Shown piece by piece: positions 47,745 to 56,315 of a stretch of DNA of 64,000 nt (positions within the stretch are counted from its first letter, which is position 1; the number at the start of each line of letters is the position of its first letter). The stretch comes from Oceanisphaera psychrotolerans (GTDB lineage Bacteria; Pseudomonadota; Gammaproteobacteria; Enterobacterales; Aeromonadaceae). The translations under genes and the position numbers were made by a program. A model generated the notes under the pieces. The model was not told the DNA's origin. It did not search any database and saw only the letters and a program-made list of their open reading frames with translations. The stretch covers positions 1 through 64,000 of the forward strand of contig NZ_MDKE01000013.1 of NCBI RefSeq assembly GCF_001870485.1. Reading direction: 5' to 3'.

Positions 47745-48719
47745 ATGTTCAAAGCTCTGTTGCTAGAAGAAGCAGGTAAAAAAACCCTCGCCGGCCTGCA
47801 ACGCCTCAACGAAAATCAGCTCACCACCGGTGACGTGCTGATCAAGGTCGACTATTCCACTCTCAACTACAAGGACGCCCTGGCCATCACCGGCAAGGGC
47901 AAGATAGTGCGTCAATGGCCCATGGTACCCGGCATCGACTATGCCGGCACCGTGCTGGCCTCGGATCATCCCGACCACCGTATCGGCGATGAGGTCATCC
48001 TCACCGGCTGGGGCGTGGGCGAGCAGTACTGGGGCGGTCTGGCGGAAAAAGCCAGCGCCAAGGGCGACTGGCTGATCCCGCTGCCGGCGGGCATGAGTGC
48101 CAAGCGCGCCATGGCCATCGGCACCGCCGGCTTTACCGCCATGCTCAGCCTGATGGCACTGGAGCACGCCGGCGTAAAGCCGGAGCAGGGCCCGGTGCTG
48201 GTCACCGGTGCCACCGGTGGTGTGGGTTCGGTGGCGATACGGCTGCTGGCCAGGGCGGGCTTCGAAGTGCATGCCGCCACCGGCCGCCCCCAGCATGGCG
48301 ACTGGCTGCGCGAACTCGGGGCCAGCGCCATCGTCGATAGAGCCGAACTCGATAAAGAGCCGGCGGCCCTGGAATCCCAGCACTGGGCCGGTGCCATCGA
48401 CTCGGTCGGCGGCCGCACCCTGGCCAGGATCCTCAGCCAGACCAAAATGGACGGTGCCGTGGCCGCCTGCGGCCTGGCCGGTGGCGTTGCCCTCAACACC
48501 ACAGTGATGCCCTTCATCCTGCGGGGCGTGCAGCTGCTCGGCATCAATTCCGTCTATATGCCGAAAGAGAAACGCATCGAGGCCTGGCAACGACTGCAGG
48601 ACAGCCTGCCGCTGGACTTTGAAGACCAGGCCCAGGTATTCACCCTGGAGCAGACCATAGAGGCCGCCCAGGACATGCTGACCGGCAAGCTCAAGGGGCG
48701 GGTAGTGATCCAGCCTTAA
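47745..48719 (+). CDS. acuI: Acrylyl-CoA reductase, AcuI/YhdH family
   Basis: NADPH-dependent medium-chain dehydrogenase/reductase that detoxifies acryloyl-CoA to propionyl-CoA. 324 aa. The zinc-free MDR N-domain has STLNYKDALAITGKGKIVRQ and PGIDYAGTVLASD; the cofactor loop VTGATGGVGSVAI is near residues 149-161. AAGGAGAAAAGAG precedes the ATG. In marine bacteria it protects during DMSP use, but no dmd/ddd genes are in this window. Confidence 0.93.
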   Translation: MFKALLLEEAGKKTLAGLQRLNENQLTTGDVLIKVDYSTLNYKDALAITGKGKIVRQWPMVPGIDYAGTVLASDHPDHRIGDEVILTGWGVGEQYWGGLAEKASAKGDWLIPLPAGMSAKRAMAIGTAGFTAMLSLMALEHAGVKPEQGPVLVTGATGGVGSVAIRLLARAGFEVHAATGRPQHGDWLRELGASAIVDRAELDKEPAALESQHWAGAIDSVGGRTLARILSQTKMDGAVAACGLAGGVALNTTVMPFILRGVQLLGINSVYMPKEKRIEAWQRLQDSLPLDFEDQAQVFTLEQTIEAAQDMLTGKLKGRVVIQP

Positions 48720-48816
48720 AACAGACCTCGGTAAGTCCGTCTAAGAGATGCTGTTCCGCCGATTCAGGGTCTGGATGGTGGAGCAGCTCTCATGCCAAAA
48801 CGCTTGAAGGCCTCAT

Positions 48817-50232
48817 CTAGTCAGATACCCGACGAGTGATACACAGGCCATATTTTTGTAGTTTACGGACCACACTGGGCTGGCTGATAGACAAACGTTC
48901 GGCCAGCGCATAAGTGCTGGGTAACTGTTGGCACAGTGCGGTCAGAATATCTCGCTCGTAACTCTCCAGGGCGGCCTTCAGGCTTTGGCCCGGAGCAAGA
49001 CGTCTGGCACATTCGTCATCTGTCAGCCCGGCAGAGGGATAGCCTGCTGTTAACTGCACCTCGGCATCACTGGCACCAATCTGATCGCCAGGTGTTGATA
49101 GCCAGGATCGCTCCATCCAGTTTTCCAGCTCTCTCACATTACCGGGCCAGTCATGGTTCATCAGCTCAGGCCAGACACTGGGGTGCAATATTTTTTGGCT
49201 CCCATAACGCTGGTTCAATCTGGTGAGTTGCAGCTCGACCAGGCTGGGAATATCTTCACGCCGTTCACGTAACGGAGGAATGGTCACCGGAATGACATTG
49301 AGCCGGTAGTAGAGATCCAGACGAAAGGAACCCTCCTCTACCTGCTGAGCCAGGTCTCTGTTGGTGGCCACCACCAAACGAAAGTCCACCCGTCTGGAAC
49401 GCGTATCACCCAAACGGGTGATACTCCCATCCTGAATTACCTTGAGCAGCTTGGTCTGCATGGCCAGGGGCAGCTCACCGATTTCATCGAGGAACAAGGT
49501 GCCTCCCTGAGCTTGCTCCAGAATCCCCGCCTTGCCCTGACGAGCCGCACCGCTGAAGGCACCGGGCTGATAACCGAACATTTCCGACTCAAACAATGTC
49601 TCCGGAATGGCTCCACAGTTAACATCGATAAAGGGTGCCTGATTACGTTGACTCCAACGATGCAACTGATGAGCGAAAGCCGTTTTACCCACCCCAGATT
49701 CACCCAACATCATGACGGTTGCGTCTGTTGAGGCTACTCGCTTGAGCAGCATCACCACTTCACGCAGCAGACTGCTACGCACCTCCAGGTTATCCAACTC
49801 CAGAACATCATCCAGCAAGGGAGTCCCTCCCCGCTTCAGATGCTCGCTGAAGCGCTGTTGCAGCAAGGCATATTCATCCTGTAGCAGCTGCAGATCGGTG
49901 AGATCCCGAGAGCGACTGACGACATAGGTCAGTTTGCCATTCCAGTAAACAGGGTAGCCCTCTGCGATGACTCGCCGCCCGGTGCTCGTATTCTGCATGA
50001 CCTGGGCTGGCTGACCGGTGCGGATTACTTCCAGTGTCACCGAAGGTGACAAAACCCCCCTCTGCTCCAGCTCCTGCGCCGTGCTGGCACAAAGCTCATC
50101 CTGACTCATGCCATAAACGGCTGCACTACCAGGGCTCACCTTCAGAACACGCCCTGCGGCATCGGTCAGAAACAGGTGATCGTAGGCTATGTCGATAATG
50201 GTATCGAGCACCTTGGTATCTATATCCGACAT
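48817..50232 (-). CDS. PAS-AAA+ sigma-54 activator of the guanidinobutyrate operon
   Basis: 471 aa. PAS sensor at about residues 8-115 (YDHLFLTDAAGRVLKVSPGS), AAA+ domain at about 150-390 with Walker A GESGVGKT (177-184) and Walker B LFLDE (246-250), and a C-terminal Fis/TyrR-type HTH (LAERLSISQPSVVRKLQKYG). The sigma-54 contact loop reads GAFSGA (224-229) instead of GAFTGA. It diverges from gbuA across 205 bp containing a -24/-12 promoter, so it is almost surely that operon's activator; the PAS domain would sense the signal. Confidence 0.9.
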   Translation of the reverse strand: MSDIDTKVLDTIIDIAYDHLFLTDAAGRVLKVSPGSAAVYGMSQDELCASTAQELEQRGVLSPSVTLEVIRTGQPAQVMQNTSTGRRVIAEGYPVYWNGKLTYVVSRSRDLTDLQLLQDEYALLQQRFSEHLKRGGTPLLDDVLELDNLEVRSSLLREVVMLLKRVASTDATVMMLGESGVGKTAFAHQLHRWSQRNQAPFIDVNCGAIPETLFESEMFGYQPGAFSGAARQGKAGILEQAQGGTLFLDEIGELPLAMQTKLLKVIQDGSITRLGDTRSRRVDFRLVVATNRDLAQQVEEGSFRLDLYYRLNVIPVTIPPLRERREDIPSLVELQLTRLNQRYGSQKILHPSVWPELMNHDWPGNVRELENWMERSWLSTPGDQIGASDAEVQLTAGYPSAGLTDDECARRLAPGQSLKAALESYERDILTALCQQLPSTYALAERLSISQPSVVRKLQKYGLCITRRVSD

Positions 50233-50270
50233 CCCGTTTCCTTACTCACTGGCGATACAAAAAAGAATCA

Positions 50271-50288
50271 TGATGCATTATTGAATCA
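50271..50288 (+). promoter_or_regulatory. Candidate upstream activator site 1
   Basis: TGATGCATTATTGAATCA, an imperfect dyad TGAT-N10-ATCA about 71-88 bp before the -24 GG. Site 2 is an inverted copy 33 bp away (centre to centre, about three helical turns). A probable binding site of the divergent activator. Confidence 0.5.
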
Positions 50289-50303
50289 CCCCCTCCCCAT
50301 AAT

Positions 50304-50321
50304 TGATACACCATTGCATCA
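50304..50321 (-). promoter_or_regulatory. Candidate upstream activator site 2
   Basis: On the minus strand TGATGCAATGGTGTATCA, which matches site 1 at TGATGCA and ATCA in the opposite orientation. Confidence 0.5.
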
Positions 50322-50358
50322 TAAAATTTAAAAACACATATTTTTCAATAAATTAACA

Positions 50359-50376
50359 TTGGCACGATAACTGCTT
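50359..50376 (+). promoter_or_regulatory. Sigma-54 promoter of gbuA
   Basis: TTGGCACGATAACTGCTT carries the invariant GG-N10-GC (GG at 50361-50362, GC at 50373-50374) with the TGGCAC consensus at -24. It lies 61 bp upstream of the gbuA start. Confidence 0.85.
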
Positions 50377-50437
50377 TTCAATATGAGTCATTTGAAAATT
50401 TATCTCACTACTCGACAGTGATTTACAGGAGAGAAAC

Positions 50438-51397
50438 ATGAACACAGTGCCGAACACCTTTAACCAGCCTCTGGGTGGTAACGAAATGCCCCGCTTCGGT
50501 GGCCCTGCCACCATGATGCGACTCCCTACTCAAGAGACCGCGGCCGGACTTGATGCTGCCTTTATCGGTGTCCCCTTCGACATCGGCACCTCGAATCGCC
50601 CTGGAGCCCGTTTAGCCCCTCGCCAAATCCGTGACGAGTCCCGAATGCTGCGCCCCTATAACATGGCAACCCGCGCTGCTCCCTTTAATAGTCTGCAGGT
50701 AGCAGATATCGGCGATGTTCCGATTAATACCTTCAACCTGCAAAAAAGCATGACCATTATTGAATCTTTTTATGATGAAGTACTCGAGCACGACTGTCGC
50801 CCACTGACGTTAGGAGGCGATCACACCATAGCTCTGCCCATACTACGTGCCATGCGCAAGAAGTACGGCCCGATAGGTCTGATCCATGTGGATGCTCATG
50901 CCGATATCAACGAGCATATGTTTGGTGAAAAGATAGCTCACGGCACTCCGTTTCGGCGGGCGGTGGAAGAGGGACTACTCGATTGTGATCGGGTGGTACA
51001 AATTGGTCTGCGTGGCACCGGCTATGCCGCTGATGACTTCGACTGGAGCCGGGAGCAGGGTTTTCGGGTCGTTCCCGCCGAGGAATGCTGGAACACCTCT
51101 CTGGTGTCATTAATGGCAGAGGTACGCGAAAAAATTGGTGGCGGCCCCGTTTATATCAGCTTCGATATCGATGGCATTGATCCCGCCTACGCGCCAGGCA
51201 CCGGCACCGTTGAAATTGCCGGCCTGACCGTACCGCAAGCACTGGAGATTATTCGTGGCGCCTGGGGGCTGGATATCGTTGGTGGGGATCTCGTAGAAGT
51301 CTCTCCTCCTTACGATACCAGTGGTAATACCGCCCTGCTCGCCGCCAACCTGCTCTATGAAATGCTGTGCGTGTTGCCTGGTGTGCAACGAAAGTAA
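50438..51397 (+). CDS. gbuA: Guanidinobutyrase (ureohydrolase)
   Basis: Hydrolyses 4-guanidinobutyrate to GABA and urea. 319 aa, the same length as P. aeruginosa GbuA and very close to it (QPLGGNEMPRFGG, RPYNMATRAAPF, EKIAHGTPFRRAVEE). Binuclear Mn ligands are in place: GGDHT (His129), DAHAD (Asp152, His154, Asp156) and DIDGIDP (about 241-247). GGAGAGAAAC precedes the ATG. First gene of the sigma-54-driven catabolic operon. Confidence 0.93.
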   Translation: MNTVPNTFNQPLGGNEMPRFGGPATMMRLPTQETAAGLDAAFIGVPFDIGTSNRPGARLAPRQIRDESRMLRPYNMATRAAPFNSLQVADIGDVPINTFNLQKSMTIIESFYDEVLEHDCRPLTLGGDHTIALPILRAMRKKYGPIGLIHVDAHADINEHMFGEKIAHGTPFRRAVEEGLLDCDRVVQIGLRGTGYAADDFDWSREQGFRVVPAEECWNTSLVSLMAEVREKIGGGPVYISFDIDGIDPAYAPGTGTVEIAGLTVPQALEIIRGAWGLDIVGGDLVEVSPPYDTSGNTALLAANLLYEMLCVLPGVQRK

Positions 51398-51448
51398 CGG
51401 ATACTGACGCACTGAATGCTCATTAAATAAACAATGGAGTGTACTCCC

Positions 51449-52837
51449 ATGTCTTCTTCTCTGGAAGCCACCGCAACACAGGCAAAAACGACCGGTCAAT
51501 CATTAGGCTGGAAGAGACTGCTGAAGTTCTTACTACCCTCGCTGCTGGGCATAGGTATGTTCCTGGTTCCCATTAGTCTGGATGATCAGGTCACTATCGG
51601 TCTGGGGATGATGGCAGAGGAGCTCAAGACCCTGCTTGGCGCAACCCTGCCAGCCATTACCGTTGCCATATTGTGCCTGTCTGTCGTACTGACGGCCTTG
51701 GTCAAGATAGTCAGGCCGGGCTGGTCCAGAGAAGGAGTCTGGCACGATATGTTTGATGTCGCTCCCGTCTGGTTCATGATACGGGTACTGGGTGCCCTCT
51801 TCGGTCTTCTTACCCTGTACCAGTTCGGCCCGGAGTTCATCTGGAGCCGCAACACCGGCGGCGTGATGTTGCAGGATTTGGCGCCCGTATTACTGACGTT
51901 CTTTTTCTTTGCCGCCTTACTGCTGCCCTTTTTGGTCGATTTCGGCTTTATGGAGTTCATCGGTGCCCTGGTGAGTAAACCCTTCCGCTTTATTTTCCGT
52001 TTGCCTGGGCGTAGCGCCATCGATGCGACCGCCTCCTGGCTTGGCTCGGGGACGGTTGGGGTGCTGATCACCGCACAGCAATATGAACAGGGCTTCTATA
52101 ACCGGCGTGAAGCGGCAGTCATTGCCACCAACTTCTCGGTGGCCTCCATCGCGTTCAGTCTGCTCATCACGACCTTTGTCGGACTGAATCACATGTTTAT
52201 CCAGTTCTACCTCACCGTAGTGGTTGCCGGACTCACCGCCGCCATTATCGTGCCTCGCCTGCCGCCTCTATCCCGTAAGCCTAATACTTATTACGAGCCG
52301 GTAGGTTGCCAAATTGATGAAATGGCTCCTTGTGACAAAGGACTGTTTCGCTACAGTCTGGAATTGGCCGTCGCCCGTGCGGATAAGGCTCCCGATGCCG
52401 GTAAACTGGCCAAGAGTGCGTTAGTCAACGTCATGGATATCTTCCTTGCCCTGCTGCCGCTAGTCATCGCTATTGGTACCGTGTCTCTGATACTGGCTGA
52501 ATACACTCCGCTGTTTGTCTGGTTATCCTACCCTATGATCCCGCTGCTCGAGTTGCTGCAGCTACCTGAAGCCGCGGCGGCAGCACCGGCAACATTGGTC
52601 GGTTTTGCCGACATGTTTCTACCCGCAGTACTGGTTAAGGATATAGACAGCGAGCTGACCCGCTTCGTGGTGGCCTGCCTGTCGCTGACCCAACTTGTGT
52701 ATATGTCGGAAGTGGGTGCGCTGTTATTGAAGTCCAAAATTCCGCTCAACTTTTTGGAATTACTGATTATTTTCGTGCTACGTACCCTGGTGACCCTGCC
52801 CATCATCGCCGTGATGGCCCATGTATTCTTTTTCTAG
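51449..52837 (+). CDS. YjiH-family Gate-domain membrane protein
   Basis: 462 aa from ATG 51449; GGAG lies 9 bp upstream and overlaps an alternative ATG at 51434. About ten or eleven membrane helices, with a nucleoside-recognition Gate-like segment (RSAIDATASWLGSGTVGVLI) and the family end VRTLVTL-like (RTLVTLPIIAVMAHVFFF). Families of this type accompany arginine and histidine catabolic genes; here it most likely carries arginine, 2-ketoarginine or guanidinobutyrate. Lies 51 bp behind gbuA in the operon. Confidence 0.78.
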   Translation: MSSSLEATATQAKTTGQSLGWKRLLKFLLPSLLGIGMFLVPISLDDQVTIGLGMMAEELKTLLGATLPAITVAILCLSVVLTALVKIVRPGWSREGVWHDMFDVAPVWFMIRVLGALFGLLTLYQFGPEFIWSRNTGGVMLQDLAPVLLTFFFFAALLLPFLVDFGFMEFIGALVSKPFRFIFRLPGRSAIDATASWLGSGTVGVLITAQQYEQGFYNRREAAVIATNFSVASIAFSLLITTFVGLNHMFIQFYLTVVVAGLTAAIIVPRLPPLSRKPNTYYEPVGCQIDEMAPCDKGLFRYSLELAVARADKAPDAGKLAKSALVNVMDIFLALLPLVIAIGTVSLILAEYTPLFVWLSYPMIPLLELLQLPEAAAAAPATLVGFADMFLPAVLVKDIDSELTRFVVACLSLTQLVYMSEVGALLLKSKIPLNFLELLIIFVLRTLVTLPIIAVMAHVFFF

Positions 52838-52849
52838 GTGGCTGGTCGT

Positions 52850-52879
52850 CCCAATGCCAGCCTCATTGGCGGCATTGGG
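52850..52879 (+). promoter_or_regulatory. Intra-operon hairpin
   Basis: CCCAATGCC / GGCATTGGG, a perfect 9-bp stem with a 12-nt loop, 13 bp after the transporter stop. No U-tract; it may stabilise the upstream gbuA-transporter mRNA. Confidence 0.45.
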
Positions 52880-52938
52880 CTGATTTATGTACAGCAATGG
52901 TGAATACAGCCCGCCGACAGCTGGCTAAAGGAGAACCT

Positions 52939-53076
52939 ATGTATACCAAAAGTAAGATTGTTAATTATGGACAAGGCAAAAGCTACTCCCGTCATAAGCT
53001 GGCTTACTTTATCCCCATGGTGCAGCGTATCTTTGCTCGCTCGCCCTACCAATTCATTCAAGGAGCAACATCATGA
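52939..53076 (+). CDS. 45-residue small protein coupled to aruI
   Basis: A short ORF with an excellent ribosome site (AAAGGAGAACCT before the ATG). The protein begins MYTKSKIVNYGQGKSYSRHK, continues LAYFIPMVQRIFARSPYQFI and ends QGATS. Its TGA overlaps the aruI ATG as ATGA, so it is translationally coupled to that gene. Basic, with one amphipathic or weakly hydrophobic stretch (LAYFIPMVQRIF). I know no family. It could be a leader controlling aruI translation or a membrane-peripheral partner of the transporter. Confidence 0.55.
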   Translation: MYTKSKIVNYGQGKSYSRHKLAYFIPMVQRIFARSPYQFIQGATS

Positions 53077-54683
53077 CCTGTGCCGAACTGCTGGTGCGCC
53101 TGCTGCGCGATATCTATGGCGTCAACACCCTGTTCGGTATTCCCGGGGTTCACACCATAGAGCTGTATCGAGGCCTGGAGGATAGCGGGTTGCGACACCT
53201 GACTCCGCGACACGAACAGGGCGCTGGATTTATGGCCGATGGTTACGCCCGTACGACCGGCCAGCCCGGTGTGTGCTTTATCATCACCGGCCCGGGTATG
53301 ACCAATATCGCCACCGCCATGGGCCAGGCGCTGGCCGACTCCATTCCCATGCTGGTCATTTCCAGCGTCAGCCGGCTGGATACCCTGGGGATGGGCCAGG
53401 GCCGCTTGCACGAGCTGCCCTCCCAACAACAACTGATGTCCGGAGTCGCACGCTTCAGCCACACCCTGCTTGATGCCAATACCCTGCCGGACGTGCTGGC
53501 CCGCGCTTTTGCCCTGTTTCACGGTGCCCGCCCCGGCCCGGTACATATAGAAATTCCCATCGATCTGCTGGCCGCTCAAGTCACGGAGCCCACACAACAG
53601 ACACGACCGATGCTGTACCGGCCGGCCCCGGATCCCGAAGGACTGGCGATGGCTGCCGCCTGGTTACGTACCGCCAAGAAACCCCTCATTTTGCTGGGTG
53701 GAGGCTGTGTCAGTGCACCGGAAGCGGCATTGAACCTCGTAGAACGACTCGATGCCCCGACGGTGACCACTATCAATGCCAAAGGGCTTCTGGGCCGGGA
53801 TCATCCACTGGATCTGGGGGCCAACGCCGCCTTGCCAGCAGTGCGCGCATTGGCACAGGAAGCGGATGTGATACTGGCCGTCGGCACCGAACTGGGAGAA
53901 ACCGACTACGATGTCGTGTTCGATGACGGCTTTCACCTGAATGGTAAGCTGATCCGTATCGATATTGACCCAGAGCAGCTGGCTCGCAATCAACCGCTGG
54001 CGTTAGGCCTGGTTGCCGATGCAGGCCGCAGTTTAGAACTGCTGCTCGAACATTTCCCCGAGCATGTTGAGCGAGGCGGCGTCGATCGCACTCGCTCGAC
54101 ACTCTCGGCGCTTGCCTTGCACGAAGACCCTGCGCTTTCCCCCTTCGTTCCCTTGTTTGATACGCTGCGCGAGATCATGCCCGATGCCATTCTGGTGGGA
54201 GACTCTACTGCCACTGTTTATGCCGCCAATCACCTGGTCTCTCAGCCAGCACCACGACGCTACTTCAACGCCTCTACCGGTTACGGAACTCTGGGCTATG
54301 GGCTGCCAGCCGCCTTGGGTGCCGCACTGGCCACTCCTGGATTGCCCGTCGTCGCACTGGTCGGTGACGGAGGCATCATGTTTACCCTGAGCGAGCTGGC
54401 AACCGCAGTGGAAGAGCGCCTGCCGGTCGTTATTCTGCTCTGGCACAACCATGGCTACGAAGAAATACGCCGTTATATGGATAACAATGGTGTCAGCCGA
54501 GTCGGCGTCGATATTTTACCGCCCGATTTCCAGAAACTGGCTTCCGGCTTCGGCTGCCAGGCGAGCCGTGTCACCAGCCCGACCGAATTAGCACAGGCTC
54601 TGGCAGATCGTCCCTCCGATGGCCCTCTGCTGCTCGAGGTAGATGCCGCGGCCTGGCAACAAGCGATTACCCGTCAGCATTAA
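53073..54683 (+). CDS. aruI: Thiamine-diphosphate 2-ketoarginine decarboxylase
   Basis: Decarboxylates 5-guanidino-2-oxopentanoate to 4-guanidinobutyraldehyde. 536 aa with the three ThDP-enzyme domains: N-terminal Pyr domain (LFGIPGVHTIELYRGLEDSG, catalytic Glu in HEQGAGFMADGYAR), central domain (about 190-330) and PP domain with GDGGIMFTLSELATAVEE and the Mg-site NHGYEEIRRYMDNNGV. The acetolactate-synthase-like fold alone would be ambiguous; its place between gbuA and an aldehyde dehydrogenase makes the AruI role much more likely. Confidence 0.87.
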   Translation: MTCAELLVRLLRDIYGVNTLFGIPGVHTIELYRGLEDSGLRHLTPRHEQGAGFMADGYARTTGQPGVCFIITGPGMTNIATAMGQALADSIPMLVISSVSRLDTLGMGQGRLHELPSQQQLMSGVARFSHTLLDANTLPDVLARAFALFHGARPGPVHIEIPIDLLAAQVTEPTQQTRPMLYRPAPDPEGLAMAAAWLRTAKKPLILLGGGCVSAPEAALNLVERLDAPTVTTINAKGLLGRDHPLDLGANAALPAVRALAQEADVILAVGTELGETDYDVVFDDGFHLNGKLIRIDIDPEQLARNQPLALGLVADAGRSLELLLEHFPEHVERGGVDRTRSTLSALALHEDPALSPFVPLFDTLREIMPDAILVGDSTATVYAANHLVSQPAPRRYFNASTGYGTLGYGLPAALGAALATPGLPVVALVGDGGIMFTLSELATAVEERLPVVILLWHNHGYEEIRRYMDNNGVSRVGVDILPPDFQKLASGFGCQASRVTSPTELAQALADRPSDGPLLLEVDAAAWQQAITRQH

Positions 54684-54704
54684 TGCTTGCTGTGTGAGGA
54701 TTTT

Positions 54705-56156
54705 ATGATGCAACGTTTATTACAACAGTTTATTGGTAATCGCTGGCAGCCAAGCCATGGCGAACGACAGTTGGTGGTGATCAATCCCTATACCGAGGAG
54801 CGTATCGCCGAGATAACCGCAGGACACCCGGCCGATGTCGAGGCCGCCGTTCAGTCGGCTCGTCATGCATTAGCCGATTGGAGCCAGAAAAACGGAGCAG
54901 AACGAGCCAGTTATCTGGAAAAAATAGCCGATGGATTAAGTCGACGACGAGAAGAGCTCAGCAGACTGTCCTCCATCAACAATGGCAAAATCCTGGAAGA
55001 AGCCCGGCTGGATCTTGATGATGCCATCGCCTGCTATCGCTATTATGCGGGTCAGGCCCGGGATCTGGATCGGCGTCAGGGGCAGCCGGTCACGCTGGAC
55101 ATGCCCGGCATGCAGGCTCACAGCTACCAGGATCCCGTAGGAGTCGTCGGCCTGATCACGCCCTGGAACTTTCCATTGGTGACCAGTGCCTGGAAACTGG
55201 CACCGGCGCTGGCAGCGGGCTGCACCGTGATCTTCAAGCCTTCCGAAGTCACCCCCTTGCCCGAACAGGTCTTGGCCGACATCATCACGGAGGCAGAGCT
55301 GCCTGCCGGGGTATTCAACCTCCTGTTCGGCGACGGTGAGGGCATAGGAGCTCCCATGTCCTCCCATAAGGGTATCGACAAAATATCATTTACCGGCAGC
55401 AACCGGGTGGGAGAGACCATCATGGCCGCTGCCGCCCCGGGCAGCAGGCGTGTATCGCTGGAGCTGGGCGGTAAATCACCTGTTCTCGTGCTGGCAGATG
55501 CGGACGTGAATGAGGCCGCTGAATATGTGATGGCCGGCATCTACTTCAATGCCGGACAGATCTGCTCGGCGACCTCCAGACTACTGGTGCATGAGTCTCT
55601 CGCCGACGCCCTCTACCAGGCTTTGGGGCAACGCATCGATGCCCTGCGCCTGGGCAACCCGCTGGCCGACGACATCGACATGGGTCCCCTGACCTGTGCC
55701 CGCCAGCGGGACACTGTCCTCGGCTACCTGACCCAGGCCGATCGGGAAGGGCTAAGCGCCGTACGAGACGGGCGCCAGCGGGCCCTGCCGAAGCAGGGTT
55801 ATTTTCTGGCACCCAGCCTGTACCGGGACGTTCCCGTCACCAGCCGGCTGTGGCAGGAAGAAATCTTTGGCCCCGTGCTCTGCGGCCACAGCTTTGCCAC
55901 CGAGGAGCAGGCCGTCGCCTTGGCCAACGACAGCGACTTTGGCCTGGCAGCCACGGTGATCAGCGGTGATCCGGGTCGTGCCCGACGAGTCGGCAAGCAA
56001 CTGCAGGCTGGCACTATCTGGTATAACAGTCCCCAGTTAGTCTTGCCCGAAACAAGCTGGGGTGGCTTCAAGCGCAGCGGTATTGGCCGCGAACTGGGCC
56101 CCTGGGGCTTAAGCGCCTACCTCGAAGTCAAGCATATGGTCGGCCCCATAGTGTAA
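54705..56156 (+). CDS. Aldehyde dehydrogenase (4-guanidinobutyraldehyde/betaine-aldehyde type)
   Basis: 483 aa from ATG 54705 (GTGTGAGGATTTT upstream; an in-frame TTG at 54687 is unlikely). NAD site ITPWNFPLVTSAWKLAPALA and FTGSNRVGETIM; catalytic Glu in LELGGKSPVL and Cys287 in AGQICSATS. In Pseudomonas this step is done by KauB; here it would oxidise the AruI product to guanidinobutyrate for GbuA. Last gene before a terminator. Confidence 0.9.
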   Translation: MMQRLLQQFIGNRWQPSHGERQLVVINPYTEERIAEITAGHPADVEAAVQSARHALADWSQKNGAERASYLEKIADGLSRRREELSRLSSINNGKILEEARLDLDDAIACYRYYAGQARDLDRRQGQPVTLDMPGMQAHSYQDPVGVVGLITPWNFPLVTSAWKLAPALAAGCTVIFKPSEVTPLPEQVLADIITEAELPAGVFNLLFGDGEGIGAPMSSHKGIDKISFTGSNRVGETIMAAAAPGSRRVSLELGGKSPVLVLADADVNEAAEYVMAGIYFNAGQICSATSRLLVHESLADALYQALGQRIDALRLGNPLADDIDMGPLTCARQRDTVLGYLTQADREGLSAVRDGRQRALPKQGYFLAPSLYRDVPVTSRLWQEEIFGPVLCGHSFATEEQAVALANDSDFGLAATVISGDPGRARRVGKQLQAGTIWYNSPQLVLPETSWGGFKRSGIGRELGPWGLSAYLEVKHMVGPIV

Positions 56157-56170
56157 AACAAGATGCGGGT

Positions 56171-56216
56171 AAGACCGGTAACGTTCAGCAACGCAAGTCA
56201 GTTACCGGTCTTTTTA
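56171..56216 (+). terminator. Terminator of the guanidinobutyrate operon
   Basis: AAGACCGGTAAC (56171-56182) pairs with GTTACCGGTCTT (56201-56212) and is followed by a T-run. Confidence 0.85.
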
Positions 56217-56272
56217 ACGGGCCAGGCGTCGTTATCGCCACTGACTGATCTGATATCATAAAACCTCAGCAA

Positions 56273-56295
56273 AATATGTTATAAGATAACAAAAA
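56273..56295. promoter_or_regulatory. Zur-like box upstream of the COG0523 GTPase
   Basis: The core TGTTAT-AAG-ATAACA (56277-56291) is a perfect inverted repeat in AT-rich flanks and matches the gammaproteobacterial Zur consensus around GTTATANTATAAC. It lies 24 bp before the start codon. Confidence 0.6.
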
Positions 56296-56315
56296 TACTC
56301 TCTGCGGACGGATTC

